This document shows positions 11,533 to 23,010 of a stretch of 64,000 nucleotides of DNA, in pieces (the stretch's first letter is position 1; each line of letters begins with the position of its first letter). Position numbers and translations under genes: made by a program. Under the pieces are notes generated by a model. That model was not told the origin of the DNA. It saw only the letters and a list, made by a program, of their open reading frames with translations, and ran no database searches. The stretch is from Istiophorus platypterus (taxonomy: Eukaryota > Chordata > Actinopteri > Istiophoriformes > Istiophoridae): contig CM029111.1 in NCBI GenBank assembly GCA_016859345.1, positions 10,288,714 through 10,352,713 on the forward strand. Direction: 5' to 3'.

Positions 11533-11830
11533 ATGTCAAAAGTCATCCAGAAGAAGAACCACTGGATTACCAAAGTGGGCGAGTGCGCGTTGGTCCGGGA
11601 CGCGTGCGGGGAGCTGAACGTGGAGCTGCGCGGCGGAGCGGAGAACGGAGAGTTTCCATACATCGGGCAGGTCCGAGAGGATGCTGTGGTCTACCAGGAG
11701 GGTAAACTGTGCGAGGGGGAGCTGCTCCTGGAGGTCGAGGGGCTGCCCGTGTCCGGATTACCCCTCTATGACATTTTAACTGTGATTAAATACTGCAAAG
11801 GTCCCGTCAGGTTGAAAACTGTGCGTCAAG
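11533..11830 (+). CDS. magi1: magi1 exon 1: N-terminus and first PDZ domain
   Basis: MAGI1 is a scaffold protein of epithelial and endothelial cell junctions and synapses. It holds a leading PDZ domain, a catalytically inactive guanylate kinase-like domain, two WW domains and further PDZ domains. This exon gives 99 complete codons plus one base. The start MSKVIQKKNHW is the MAGI1 N-terminus; MAGI2 and MAGI3 begin MSKSLKKKSHW and MSKTLKKKKHW. The first PDZ fold spans roughly residues 15-98: a weak, non-GLGF carboxylate-loop strand (GELNVELRGG, 26-35), ENGEFPYIG (37-45), GELLLEVEGLPVSGLP (62-77) and the closing strand VRLKTVRQ (92-99). The ATG is supported by an in-frame TGA nine bases upstream and an A at -3. 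The donor GTAAGG follows at 11831 in phase 1, splitting a Gly codon completed by exon 2. The segment between residues 46 and 61 is shorter than in human MAGI1 as I remember it. The a/b paralogue is undetermined. Confidence 0.96.
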
Positions 11831-11891
11831 GTAAGGGAGGAAACACAGAAAGTGGAAAAAGTGTGCATGAAAGTGTGTGATGGATATTAAC

Positions 11892-11984
11892 ATACACACA
11901 CACACAAACACGCACACACACACAGGTGCACGCACACACAGACACAGACACAAACACACTCACACACACACACAAACACACGCA
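11892..11984. repeat. Degenerate (CA)n tract 60 bp inside intron 1
   Basis: CA repeats are interrupted by CG, AA and GGTG over about 90 bp. The tract starts only about 60 bases after the exon 1 donor, so exon-proximal reads here may be length-variable. Confidence 0.9.
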
Positions 11985-12349
11985 GAAGAGTTCCTAATCC
12001 CAGTGGATATTGTTTCATAATTGAGAAAAGGCATTATACGGTAAGCACATAACAAAATGGTGATGTGTGTGCGGTAGGGCAGCGGAGCAGTGCTGCTGCT
12101 CCTGCTGCTGCTGCTCATGCTCTCTCCGAAGCAGCCTGGAGTTTTCACAGGCTTTGACATGAAGCTGCCCTGACAGCCCTCCTGCCCTCCTTAACATTTG
12201 CTAAAGTCACCCTGGGTCAGACCTGAAGGCTCACAGATTAGGCCACTTACCGTGCGTGAAGCTCCTGCGCGTCATCCATACTACACGCAGCGTACTGCCT
12301 GTCTACTTCTCTGACATGTGGATGAAGCAGGATCCCAAAGTTTTGATTA

Positions 12350-12540
12350 GAGCCAATTGGTCGATTAATCGGTTGACAGAAAAAGAATCAGTAAATCTTT
12401 TAAGTAAACAAATATATTATTGTAAAACGAAATATCTTTGGGTTTTACATCAAGGTAAACAAGAGAAACGAAGCATCTTGGACCCTGGTATGGATATTTT
12501 TCTCTATTTTTGAGACTTCACACTTGAGAAAAGAAAAGGC
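12350..12540. repeat. Degraded family E repeat (ATTAATCG-type)
   Basis: GGTCGATTAATCGGTTGACAG at the left, an ATCTTTGGGTTTTA motif and a TGGATATTTTTCTCTATTTT motif in the middle follow the order seen in the better copies at 33078-33350 and 12699-13051. The right end is unclear. Confidence 0.55.
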
Positions 12541-12698
12541 AGATTAACCATTTATGAAAATATTCATTAGGTTCCATCCCTACTTTTGATACTTCACTTT
12601 CCCAGCCTAAGACTTAAAGGCCTTGGTCACTTTATGTGGGTTTTTATTTTCCCCGCTGACTGTCTCCCATTTAAGTTCTCACAGTGCTTCTTTTCTTA

Positions 12699-13051
12699 GG
12701 CTCCAACCAATAATTGTTTTTCACCAACAATCAATTAGTCGATCATTTTTTCACTCAATTAATAGATTGTCTGGTCTATGAAATGCCAAAAACAAGTGAA
12801 TAAATGCCAACCACAGCTCCACAGAATCCATTAGGATGTCCTCAAATGTTGTTTTTTTTTTTCTCCACCAACAGCCCAAAACCCAGAGATATTGATATCA
12901 GTCAAAGACGAGTAACAGATCTGACCATTGGAGGATATAGAACCTGAACGTTTTGTTGCTTTAATAAAAAAACAAACAAAAAAAACAAACCTGAAATGGT
13001 TAATTGGGTATTTAAAAAATATTGATTCATCAGCTTATCATTCCAGCTCCA
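12699..13051. repeat. Family E repeat, near full length
   Basis: The left end, GGCTCCAACCAATAATTG, is followed by AATTAGTCGATCATTTTTTC and then GGTCTATGAAATGCCAAAAA. The right end has GATTCATCAGCTTATCATTC and CAGCTCC. The two ends are imperfect inverse copies (GGCTnCAAC and the mirror of its GCAGCTC type). It is probably a non-autonomous DNA transposon of a kind very common in teleosts (from memory). No coding capacity. Confidence 0.7.
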
Positions 13052-14357
13052 CTTCTTTCTGTTTTGTAAGCCAGGGGGAGAACTGTTTTTGAGAGTGAGA
13101 CACCGCTCATGGGGCAGATGGGGTTATTTCTGGAAGTGCTCCCTGTGTGTTGGATGAGCTTGACCCATTGCCCACGGTCTGCTGCATCTGCATCTGTCTG
13201 AGAGACAGCTAGAGGGAAGCGGGATACAGCCGCAGATTCAAACCCGCCTCTCGGCTTGTCTCCAGCGCACTGTGAGCGGCCTTTGTTGTTCGCAAACCCA
13301 GGCCAAACCTGGACGTCCTGTTAGGCCTGAGTGAATATGAATGACATACATCATTAAATGAAAATTTTAAGTCAGAGTCATTTGCATCTCATCTCATCTC
13401 AAATATCTGTTTCATTCCCTCTCTTGCACACTTACACAACATTTGGCAAAGCTTGCAGTGCCTCCTCTCTGGGGAAATCATTAACAGTGTTACATAAGCA
13501 CGGTTTAGTTTCAGTATAGCATCATCGCCTTTCTAGTGTACTGTACGTCCATTAGTGGCTGCACAGTCAACGCTTGACCTCTGAAGCTGACGTCTCGACC
13601 CCTGGGACAAAAGCTCAGCACTAATGCTGCTTTGTGTTTGCAGAACAGGCATTTGTTTGACATAATCAGACTGGGCTTGCACCATGGGAGATTTTTAATA
13701 TCCACAAACAGTTTTCTAATTATTCTGAACTCCTATGGAAACACTTTGTACTTTTCAACCCCGCTGCAACACTCTGACCATAGACATTAAGGATATCCCG
13801 AGTCATTTCCAGGGTTTTGTCATTAGTTTCTTGTTTGAGTCAGCAGTTTCAGTCTCTAATTAAAGGAGGGCCCTATTCTCCATCTATCTAAGCTGCTCAC
13901 AAGACCTCCATTGTGCCTCTCAGTCAGTTGGGCTCCCAGGCAGAAACCGACCTGGTATGGTGATCCAAGCTGTCCCAGACCAGATGACAGGCTAGTGGGA
14001 TAGATTGGATCTCTCTCTTTTCCTCTCTAAGGGCTGTGGGTCTTATTACAGGAGCCCACATCACCTCTGCGCTGTATATGGAAACCCTATCAGTGTGTGC
14101 AGGTAGGCAGGTCACTGCTACAGCGCCCACAGGTGTGTGTCTCCCGCTGAGGAATGCAGAAAGAAAAACCGCCTGACTGAAGCCTGAACATTCCTGGGGA
14201 GAAGGTGGAATATTACCATCCTGTGGTTTTGACTCAGGGTTTTCATTAAGCTCTGTAAATAACACTTCAAATTTGGATCTAGTGAAAGAGATGTGAGAGA
14301 GCTGGTTATTTATACAGCAATAATCATACAAAGGAATGTTTCTATGCTAGATTTCTG

Positions 14358-14395
14358 TGTGTGTGTGTACGTGTGTGTGTGTGTGTATGTGTGTT
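14358..14395. repeat. (GT)n microsatellite
   Basis: Interrupted TG dinucleotides with TACG and TATG variants. Confidence 0.9.
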
Positions 14396-15454
14396 TGTCT
14401 TTTAATCCCATAGGCCTGTTGTAGAATATATAAGTCACAATGCAATGTACCCATGGATGTGCAAAAATTATCTCTGGGCTACTTTGATACTGAAGGAAAC
14501 TTAAAATCATGGTAATTATCAGGCAAGTTCTTTAGTTATAATGAGCTCACAATCATAAATAATGATATCCTCAGAAAGTCACACTAAATCTAAATGTTTG
14601 TATCATGTCTTTTTGTTCAGATTTGACTGAGTAACGACTCTGAGAAGGAGTAGTATGTGAATTTTGTTTCGAACCCACGCATTACGTGTTTTAAAATACC
14701 TTAACTGCCTCCAGGAGGTAATTAATGTGTCACAGTCAGTCCTGCAGTTTAGAAAGGAATGAACATGTCGGTAAAGTGACTTCTTGTTTTTAGAACAACG
14801 GCATGTACCTGTCTCCTTCGACTCACAGAGCGTCTTTGCCTAACGCCTCTCCACCAGTCATTCAAGCCAAAATACATAGTCACAAACTACACATGTAAGG
14901 CAAATATGCACAGGGACTTTGCAACATATTCTCCTTTTTCTCTTCCACCGGGCTGTGGTTATTTAATAACATCAATTATGCTTTGTATACACAGACCATG
15001 GTGAATGATGAACAGATTTACGGTATGGCATAATTTTGAGGTTAAAGTACAACGAGTGAGTACTTTCCGACATGTTAAAACTTTGACCTATCTGTGTCGT
15101 GCTTATCTTTTATCAGCATTTGAATCCAGCCCCTTGGTGAAAGGCTTTGTCTTCATTCCCTTGTCTTGACTGTATTTATTGAGCACTTGATAGCAGTCGA
15201 GTGCCTGTGGGTGGAGGAAGATGCCAGTAAAGGTGCAAAGGTTGTGCATTAGGTCATATAACAACATTAGACTGTATTTAGAGTAGTTAAACAGTGTGCT
15301 GTAAGCAGAGTGCTGGTAAACGGTGTCTACCTTTGAAGCTGAGATATCTTGTACGCTGTTGATACATAATGAAGAGACAGGTGTGAATCACACTTTGTTT
15401 TTTTGCTTTGTTTTACAAACTGGACATTCTTCTTGCCACTGGAGCTGTTCATCC

Positions 15455-15640
15455 ATCCGGCATCCAAAGCGTCCGGAGGTTTATGGTGCTCTGATCATTG
15501 GTGGGTTTCGGCCGAGCGTCTGTCTGATCTCCGGGACAGATGGCCCTTGGTCGACTCATATCTTCGCCTTCAGCTGAACCCAGCCAGAGCGAATCGGGGC
15601 AGCCTGTTGGATGCCGGGCATTCTTTAGGTTTGGGGCCAG
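15455..15640. promoter_or_regulatory. CpG cluster in intron 1, candidate cis-regulatory element
   Basis: About a dozen CpG sites fall within 190 bp in otherwise CpG-poor intron, including TTTCGGCCGAGCGTC, AGCGTCCGGAGG and GCGAATCGGGGC. No known repeat motif is visible. Both strands are open for about 80 codons here, but the frames show no domain I recognise. It could be a conserved enhancer, an internal promoter or a younger repeat not yet eroded by methylation. The evidence is compositional only. Confidence 0.3.
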
Positions 15641-16994
15641 GAGTTCACTAGTGCACCCTGATGAAGCAGCCAGATTCCTACACCCAGAATTCAATATTCC
15701 CCTCCCTGCTTCTCCTCTCCCCCCAGGTCACATCTTGCTTTCTGCCATCACCCGGCTCACTCCGTGGAGACAGTGTGGTATAGTGTTTTGGAAGGCCATC
15801 TGTTTAATCATTCAAACCTTCAGGATAGTAAGCATCTGTCCTGGTTAAGTGTCCTAAAGAGTGTGTACCAACTTCAGGGTCGGTAAGAGCTGACCCTACA
15901 TTGTGGCTTTAGTGTAGCCGGCAAAGCAAAAAGCAAACCAGTGTATCACAGAGCTGTTGCATTGTAGACAAGGAAGGGATATTAAAACATCAATTATTCA
16001 GTTCTCTGAAGTCAAACTGAAATTTGAATTCTCCTCACTTTCGTGCAAGGAAATATAAACTATAGTAGTAATACTGCTATTGTGGGTATTTTTCTGATTT
16101 TTAGAGAAGAATAAAACCTTTACCATCAGATAGTGATTTCTAAGCAAAAAACGATTTCAGTTTCAGTTCAGTTTTTAATATCTGGCTCTATGATTTTATT
16201 TTATTTTTTACAACTTGACTCTGACTCTGCTATGTAAAAATTTGACTAATTTGTGTCTCCGAAAGTGTGTCTGTGGCTTTTTTTTGTGTGGCTAAGAAGG
16301 CTTACACGCATCCAGATGATGTCAGGGCTTTGCAGACACCCATCTCTTCTGCGCTGTGCTTGTCCAGGAATGTACGTCCCTCATACTTTCTTAAGTATGA
16401 GGACTTTGTCAGTCTTGATTAACTGCATCCGACTGCATGTGTGTATCACTGGAAGGTTTTTCAAAGGCTTGTGACACGAGCCCTACGATTATCTTTCCTC
16501 CTCTTCTGCGTACCCTCTGCTTCTTCCATTTCCATCTTCGACCACCTTCGCTCCATGAGCAGCGACTTGGCAGCAGCGAGGCCTCTCAGAGGTTTTCTGC
16601 GCTGTTACTCTTTTTGCACGCTCTCACTTTCTTGTGGTTGAAGTGCAACACAGGCTGAGGGTTTGGCATTAGAAGAAACTGTCCAAATGGTCATACTGAC
16701 ATGGGTATATGTAAAATTAGGCTATTTAGAAAGTTTTAGTTTGGCCTTTGTGAAGTGACTTCCTCTCTTTGCTAACAATGGCAGCATACCAGTGAGGAGG
16801 CAGTAACACCAAACACGCAAGTAGCTTGTGCCATTTAAGCTTGGCTGTGTAATTCAGAGACTTTGCCTCAGGTGTTGTAACAATTAGGTTGGAATGAAAC
16901 ACAATCGGCGTTCAGTGTTATAGTTTCCTTTCAGTTAACTGTAGCCATGCAATGTTTTGCCATGTCTTTCACTGTCTATTTTTAATCCTCTGCA

Positions 16995-17290
16995 CCGGCA
17001 ACAGCCATGGCCATTATGTTTTCCAGCTGTCCGTCTGCAATATCTGAGGAATGCTTCGAAGGAAATTTCTTCAAATTTGGTACAACCGTCCACTGGGACT
17101 CAAGAATGAACCGATTAGAATAAAGTGGTCAAAAGTCAAAGGTCAAGGTGACCTCACAAAACATGTTTTTGACCATAAATCAATGATTCCTACTCTAATT
17201 ATCCCAAAATTTCATTCAAATTTCAATAGGATATAATGAAGAAGTGATGTGACTCTATAACCAAAAGTTCAACTTCAGAATGAAACAGTG
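16995..17290. repeat. Dispersed fish repeat with 'TTCTTCAAATTTGGTACAA' motif
   Basis: In order: GGAAATTTCTTCAAATTTGG, CACTGGGACTCAAGAATGAA, GTCAAAGGTCAAGGTGACC, CAAAACATGTTTTTGACCAT and CCCAAAATTTCATTCAAATT. I recognise this order from memory as an interspersed repeat abundant in teleosts. The 61-codon frame inside is incidental. Confidence 0.65.
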
Positions 17291-18410
17291 ACTTACATTT
17301 ATTACCTTTTATTAGATTCCCTCAAAGTCATCACTACATATAAATACAGAGGGAGAGAGAGACGAGGAGGAGGCTGGGACTGGTGATGGACAAGGGCACA
17401 GAGAGCTCGGAGTGAAAAGAGAGGACAGCAAGGATGACGCTCATGTTCCTGGGGGAATAAACAGAGGGTTGGAGAGACGCAATGGTTTTCAATAAGTTTA
17501 CAGAATCTCAGTGGCAGGACAACATGGATTATGCTGCACATACAGGATTTGATGAATTCATTGAGACTGACAACTCATTTTACTGACCGATTTAGAGATG
17601 GCTGCTTCATGCTAAGTTTGGCCACAGTATCAAAAAGAAATCCAGGAATGTGTTTGTTATGTCTGATTAAGTGAGAGAAATACGCTACTTGTAATACAGC
17701 AAACCCACTGCCACTGGAGGCAGAAGACTTCAGTATATATTTTCACCATCTGTGCTCGGATCTCCTCCTCTGCACTAGTATCCTAAGTTAAGTTTAATGT
17801 TGTAAGAGACTGACATCAGAGGCTCATTCTGAGACACTAATACAGAGAGGTTGGTGATAGAGCCAAAATTACTATCCCAGCATTAAAACCAGTTCTTAGC
17901 ACTCACATGTATTCCATCCCAAAACAATCTTGATACATGTAAAACATTTTTCGAAACACTTTTCATGTATTTGTAAATTGTCCATTTACAATATATGTGC
18001 AGTCATAGGATCATCCAATACAAACAAAAAGATATCATAGATTAATAACGTATGATCTTATAATCAAAATATGATTACACTGAAGGTTGATGTATGATTT
18101 TATTAAATTATTTTTCAGAGTAACAGCATTAAAACCAGCAGACCACATATTTTGAGCATTTGCACGACCATGATATTTAAAAAAAAAAAGAAAAGTCCCC
18201 AAAAAACAAATTCTGATCTGATATAACATAATAAAACAGATTACCCAAACCTTATAGATTCCCTTTATTTTCCAAAAATCTTTCTTTCATCAACATATAA
18301 AAAAATTAAAGATGTAGTATCTCTCCAGTGTTTGTCTATGTCAATATAAATTGGGAGTTTAGTGTATGTGTCTCAGTGAGTTTAAGTGTGTGTATGCGTG
18401 TGTGTGTGAG

Positions 18411-18412
<2 letters not shown>

Positions 18413-18444
<32 letters not shown>
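18413..18444. repeat. (GT)n microsatellite
   Basis: Sixteen perfect TG units, preceded by a degenerate GT tract from about 18361. Confidence 0.95.
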
Positions 18445-18446
<2 letters not shown>

Positions 18447-18739
18447 TGTGCGCTACGACTGGAAGTTGGATGGAGACGTACATTATTTCAGTGGTTCGGA
18501 AAACAGGGAGCTGGGAAGTCTCATCTGACCTTATGTGTCTGCACACCTACAGAGATGTTGCTTTATTAAGGGAATAATTCAGTGGTCTCTCAGGTAAAAT
18601 CATTTTGTGTATTTCTCATCAGCGCCCATATGTAGAGTAGAGCTTAAAACTGTTACTCGAGGCCATGAGATAGTGGCGCAAGTTCCAGAACGTTTGAACT
18701 GACTGCTAAAATTCTTTTTGAAGAAATTAGCTGAACGAC

Positions 18740-18835
18740 TGCAAAGAGGCACAAAACCACCACAAAGAGGCAAAAGAACAAACAACTAGAGATGCAAAAC
18801 AACTAAAAAGAGACATGAATCAACCAAAACTACAA
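18740..18835. repeat. Degenerate AAAGAGGCACAAAAC minisatellite
   Basis: Roughly 15-20-bp units of the type CAAAGAGGCAAAAGAACAAC and AAAAAGAGACATGAATCAAC repeat about five times with drift. Arrays of this kind are frequent in fish introns. Confidence 0.6.
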
Positions 18836-20574
18836 ATGATGCTCCTACGTTCAGTTTGAGTATCTTATGCTTCTATGTACTTTAGGAGGGTTTGGGGTCC
18901 TAGTCTGTGCCCACGGCCCCATTGTGTCATAAATGATCCATGAATACGTAACAGACATCACAGCTCATACTTTTTAACTTCCAGTGGAAGTTGTCTGTGT
19001 GTACGACCGGCGTTGACCCTCTCCCTGGTTATAAACTTGGAAATTTCAGACTTCACCAGCTAACAAGCAGCGCGCCAGAATGCACCATTAGTTTTGTTCA
19101 TTTTGGGACAAGCTGCGGTCACAGCCTAACAGGCTTCAGATCGGTCCTCACAAGGCCACACCTGGGTCTATGAAATGAGATCTTTATTTAATCTTGTACA
19201 TTTTGCCACTTCATTAACAGACTTTATATTTTTGGATCATTTATTAATCCTAGTATCTATTTCAGTCTTATGTTATCGGCTTATACATAAATGATCATTC
19301 TGCTATAACGATAATAAATTAAGATGATGTAACAATTAATTATTTAAAATAAAGGGTGGCAGTTGCTGTGGAGCATGCATGCCCTGTTGATCTGTAGCAG
19401 TTAGAAAGCAGCTCAGGCCAGTTAGTCCAAGATCCTCTTCTTCTCTTTTTTCCATTTTCAGTGTGTCACTTTTTCTGGAGTAAATTTTATCTGCTCATAT
19501 GTATTAGTATGTTTATGTTTTCGTCCAATACGTGACAGGGAATTTAATGAATATGTGCTGTACATTAGTAATGTTTAAATAGCTGGCAATGAATAATATG
19601 ATGTTCAGGTCAAAGCAATGTCTCGTTATGTCAGCATTTCCGAAACTCCCATACAACCTTTTTATTTTTTAGTTTGTTTATAGTAACAGGGTTTTGAATG
19701 TATTTTTGAGTTAGAGTTAGAAGGTAAACTACAATGATATGACCTGTATCCATGTGCAGTATACTGTAGAAGTAATGCATGGAGTGCTTTTTACAACTCT
19801 AGTTTACCCACATTGTAGTCCACATAATGCCATACAGTTATTCCTATATTTTTTAAATCAATTGACAGGGTTCTTAATAATTACTTGTGGTTGTGACGTG
19901 ACTAAATGATCTTCAGGGCCTCTGAAAGTTAATATAAGGTAAAAATGTTTTGATTTGCATAATGAATGAGTGACTTGTGGACATTAAGAGTGGGTATTTT
20001 GAGACCTGCTCAGATGATCTCATCTGTATTTGGCTCATGACTGCTTTGTTTTGCACAAATCACTGTGATTGATTGACGCTGATATAAGTAGAAAATTCCT
20101 TTTTTTTTTTTTAAAGACAGGTTTTTCATTGATGTTCCAAAGAAGATTTGCCTGATCTACACACTGCTGAACCTTTTATTGATTTATTTTTCAAACACTC
20201 AGCTGTCAGGTTTCTCAGCTTGGTGATGTAACAAAAAAACATGAAACTGAGAGAGAAAGAAAGAGATATCTCACATAACCAATTACCCTCTTAGAATGAA
20301 CAAGAACAACTAATCAGTTGTATCATTTACATAACACGTGTGTATGTTTATGACTCATGTACTGCAGTATCATGTTATTTAGGTCTTGGTTATTCTCTCT
20401 TATCAGTTCACTGTCTACGTTCTACAAGACTGTCAACTGATCAAAAGTAAATGCATGACTCATGAGACTCCTAAATGACAGGTGTAGGCTCAGGTGATCG
20501 CGATCATTAAACCCATACTGCTGATGCAGCTGAAACTAAGAATCAGGTTAGTCAAGACATGAATTTGTCCTCTA

Positions 20575-20785
20575 GCCATGTTCCCATCAACATATGTTCG
20601 TGTGCATTTTGAGGTATTGCAGATTCGAAAAAGAGCTTCCTCAATCGCGCAAAGAAAAAGTTTTCACGCTCGCTTGAGGTGCCTTTTTGCCTTTTTCACA
20701 AAAAGAGCTAATGCGCTTAATGGGAGATGGAAAAACCTTTTTCAAATAAGTTTTAATGTGGCAAACATTTCACTCACATGACTTA
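20575..20785. repeat. Possible dispersed repeat with inverted CATGTTCCCATCAACAT motif
   Basis: The segment starts CATGTTCCCATCAACATATG and contains GTGCATTTTGAGGTATTGCA, CTCAATCGCGCAAAG and AATGCGCTTAATGGGAGATG. These resemble a fish repeat with TTTCCATCAAC and TGCGCATTTT motifs. Resemblance is from memory and moderate only. Confidence 0.4.
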
Positions 20786-22990
20786 TCAACTGTTTCCCGC
20801 TCTAGAGGAGTAGAAGAAGACGTAGAAGCTGTTTCCTGTGTCTTCCGTCTCCGGACAGCATGAAACATGGCCATTACGAGCTGACATGAAAGGATAATTA
20901 CATTTTGCCAAATTAAAAAAAAAAAAAAAAGTCATGAAGCCCTCTTTCCATTTTACTCTTGTAAAGGGCCAAGGAGACTGGTTTAGTTTCTTCTTTGAGG
21001 TTTTTTGGCAGTTGGCAAACAACTTGTTTCCATTTCCTGACCTCTGCCTCTTCTACTGTGCTTATTACAGTCACGTGTAACCTTGTAACCGCCACCTTCA
21101 GATAATACAGTGCAGTCTAGTTTACTTGTGTAGCTAAGTGTTTCTACTTCACCTCCCAAAGGGGATGTTCCCTTGCTGTTAACACTGTTGGATTCTCTTC
21201 TCCTCTCTGTGTCATTGACTGGCTGCTTCCTGACTGAAAGAATATGATGGTTTGAATCAGGTGATCTAGGAAAACAAATATACTCGGATAAAGCTTTGAG
21301 GGCTTGTCACAGGCTTCTCTCGCTCAATCAGTCTCTTTCTGCTGCACCAGCATGCACGTGCAGTAACCTACACACTTACACATGTGCCCACTAAGTCAAT
21401 CAAACACACACACAAACACAGACACACACACGGTCACTGCAAGAGATTCTCGTATAGTGGAGATAAATTGACATTTAAGCTGTGTTCCTCCTAGATTCAC
21501 ACATCTGGAAGGGATTACGAACCATTACAGGCTCTGTTTTATACACACGAATCTTAGTACTACTTTTAGTCTGTTTCTTTGGTTTTGTTGCGGTTCTTAG
21601 GCTCAGTAATTACACTTTTCTTTAGATGCAAATAACATATATTGTGCGAAACGTTCTAATTTTCCCTCTGTGTCTCTGTCATCACACTGGAGGACTTTAA
21701 ATTTTAAAGTATTTCCATGAAGCAAACATTGTGCTCATTTGATTGTTTGTAAAATGAAATGCTGCTGCCGTTGTATTATTCTTATAATATGAACCTTGGT
21801 GTGTTGTTTGGCTGAGGTGAAAGGTTTGCAGATGATCCTTAGAGGATTTCTCATGCTGCTAATCTCTCTATCCCTCCCCCTTCTCCTCGTCCATCAATCT
21901 CCAGTGATTCAGGTTGCTCGTAAGCTCTTGAGAGGCTGACCCGACCCTGCTCGGTTTACCAGTGTATAAAACGCTTGATGGTTTATCATCTGATATCCTG
22001 ACACTAATGTTCACACTGCTGTTTAATCTGAAAGATGTTATCCTTCAACTCAACTTCAGATGGCTAGTAAAAGCCAAAAAGCTGGTAGAGAAAAGCCAGG
22101 TTTATTTTATGTTGTGCTCTGCAGCGATGACTGCGACAGTACTGTTAAGAAGATGTGATGCCCAGAAGACTTTCAACTGACAGGACACTACTTGTCAATA
22201 GTAAATGAGTTAAAGGGTTATTGATCTAATGTTTTGGGAGGCTAACTTGCTCACATTTGGGAAGTCCCTGCAGCGTCTGTTTCTCTGCCACAGGCAGTGG
22301 AGTATTTGGCATCGTCGTCCTTGATTGAATCAACACAACAGTGAGGATGAAGTTGAGGAAAGAGAGGAATAGAAAGGTTAGGGTGAGAAGGACAATAACT
22401 ATGTAATGGACATGATTCTGGAGACTTTTATCATGAAAGCATAAAAAAAAAAAATCCATAGTATGTTGACTCAGTGGCATTAAGATCAGGTTTTGGCTTT
22501 TTTAAGATATAAACATTCAACGCAGACTGTAGCTCCCTATGATAATTATAGTGGACTTTATTATATTTAGTCCAAACAAACCACTGTTGTTTCCTCTGAA
22601 ATTTTTGAAATGCATCAATTCCTGCATCAATTCCCAATTCCTGAGGATGTTTATTGGCAAAGTCAGGCGGCCTGAGAAGGTTTTACAGCACGTTGGATCA
22701 CAGTTACTCTGCATCAGTTGGCAGGTGAGCAGCAAAACAGTTATGCAAAAACTCTGGGGATGGGTACAGTACTGCAGAAATTAAAGATGTAATCTCATTC
22801 ATAAAGCCCTCTAGTGGTAGAGTCGTGTATCATTATGATCCGAAGGACTGAGGAGGGCCTGATGTGACTCATTTTGAAGTAATGAAACAATGTGGTTAAG
22901 GTTATCTTGTTGTTTAAAGTAGTTTATAAAAGAAATGTTGAAACACACCATTTACACAACTCACAAAGTGAGAATTTATGAGAAACCTGC

Positions 22991-23010
22991 CAATAATAAT
23001 AATAATAATT
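22991..23010. repeat. (AAT)n short tract
   Basis: Seven AAT-type units; simple sequence. Confidence 0.8.

Noticed and set aside
13220..13260. B-box-like GATTCAAACCCGCC
   Set aside because: No acceptor stem or A box at the right distance.
13924..14331. 135-codon minus-strand frame in intron 1
   Set aside because: No similarity I recognise, and no supporting promoter or splice signals.
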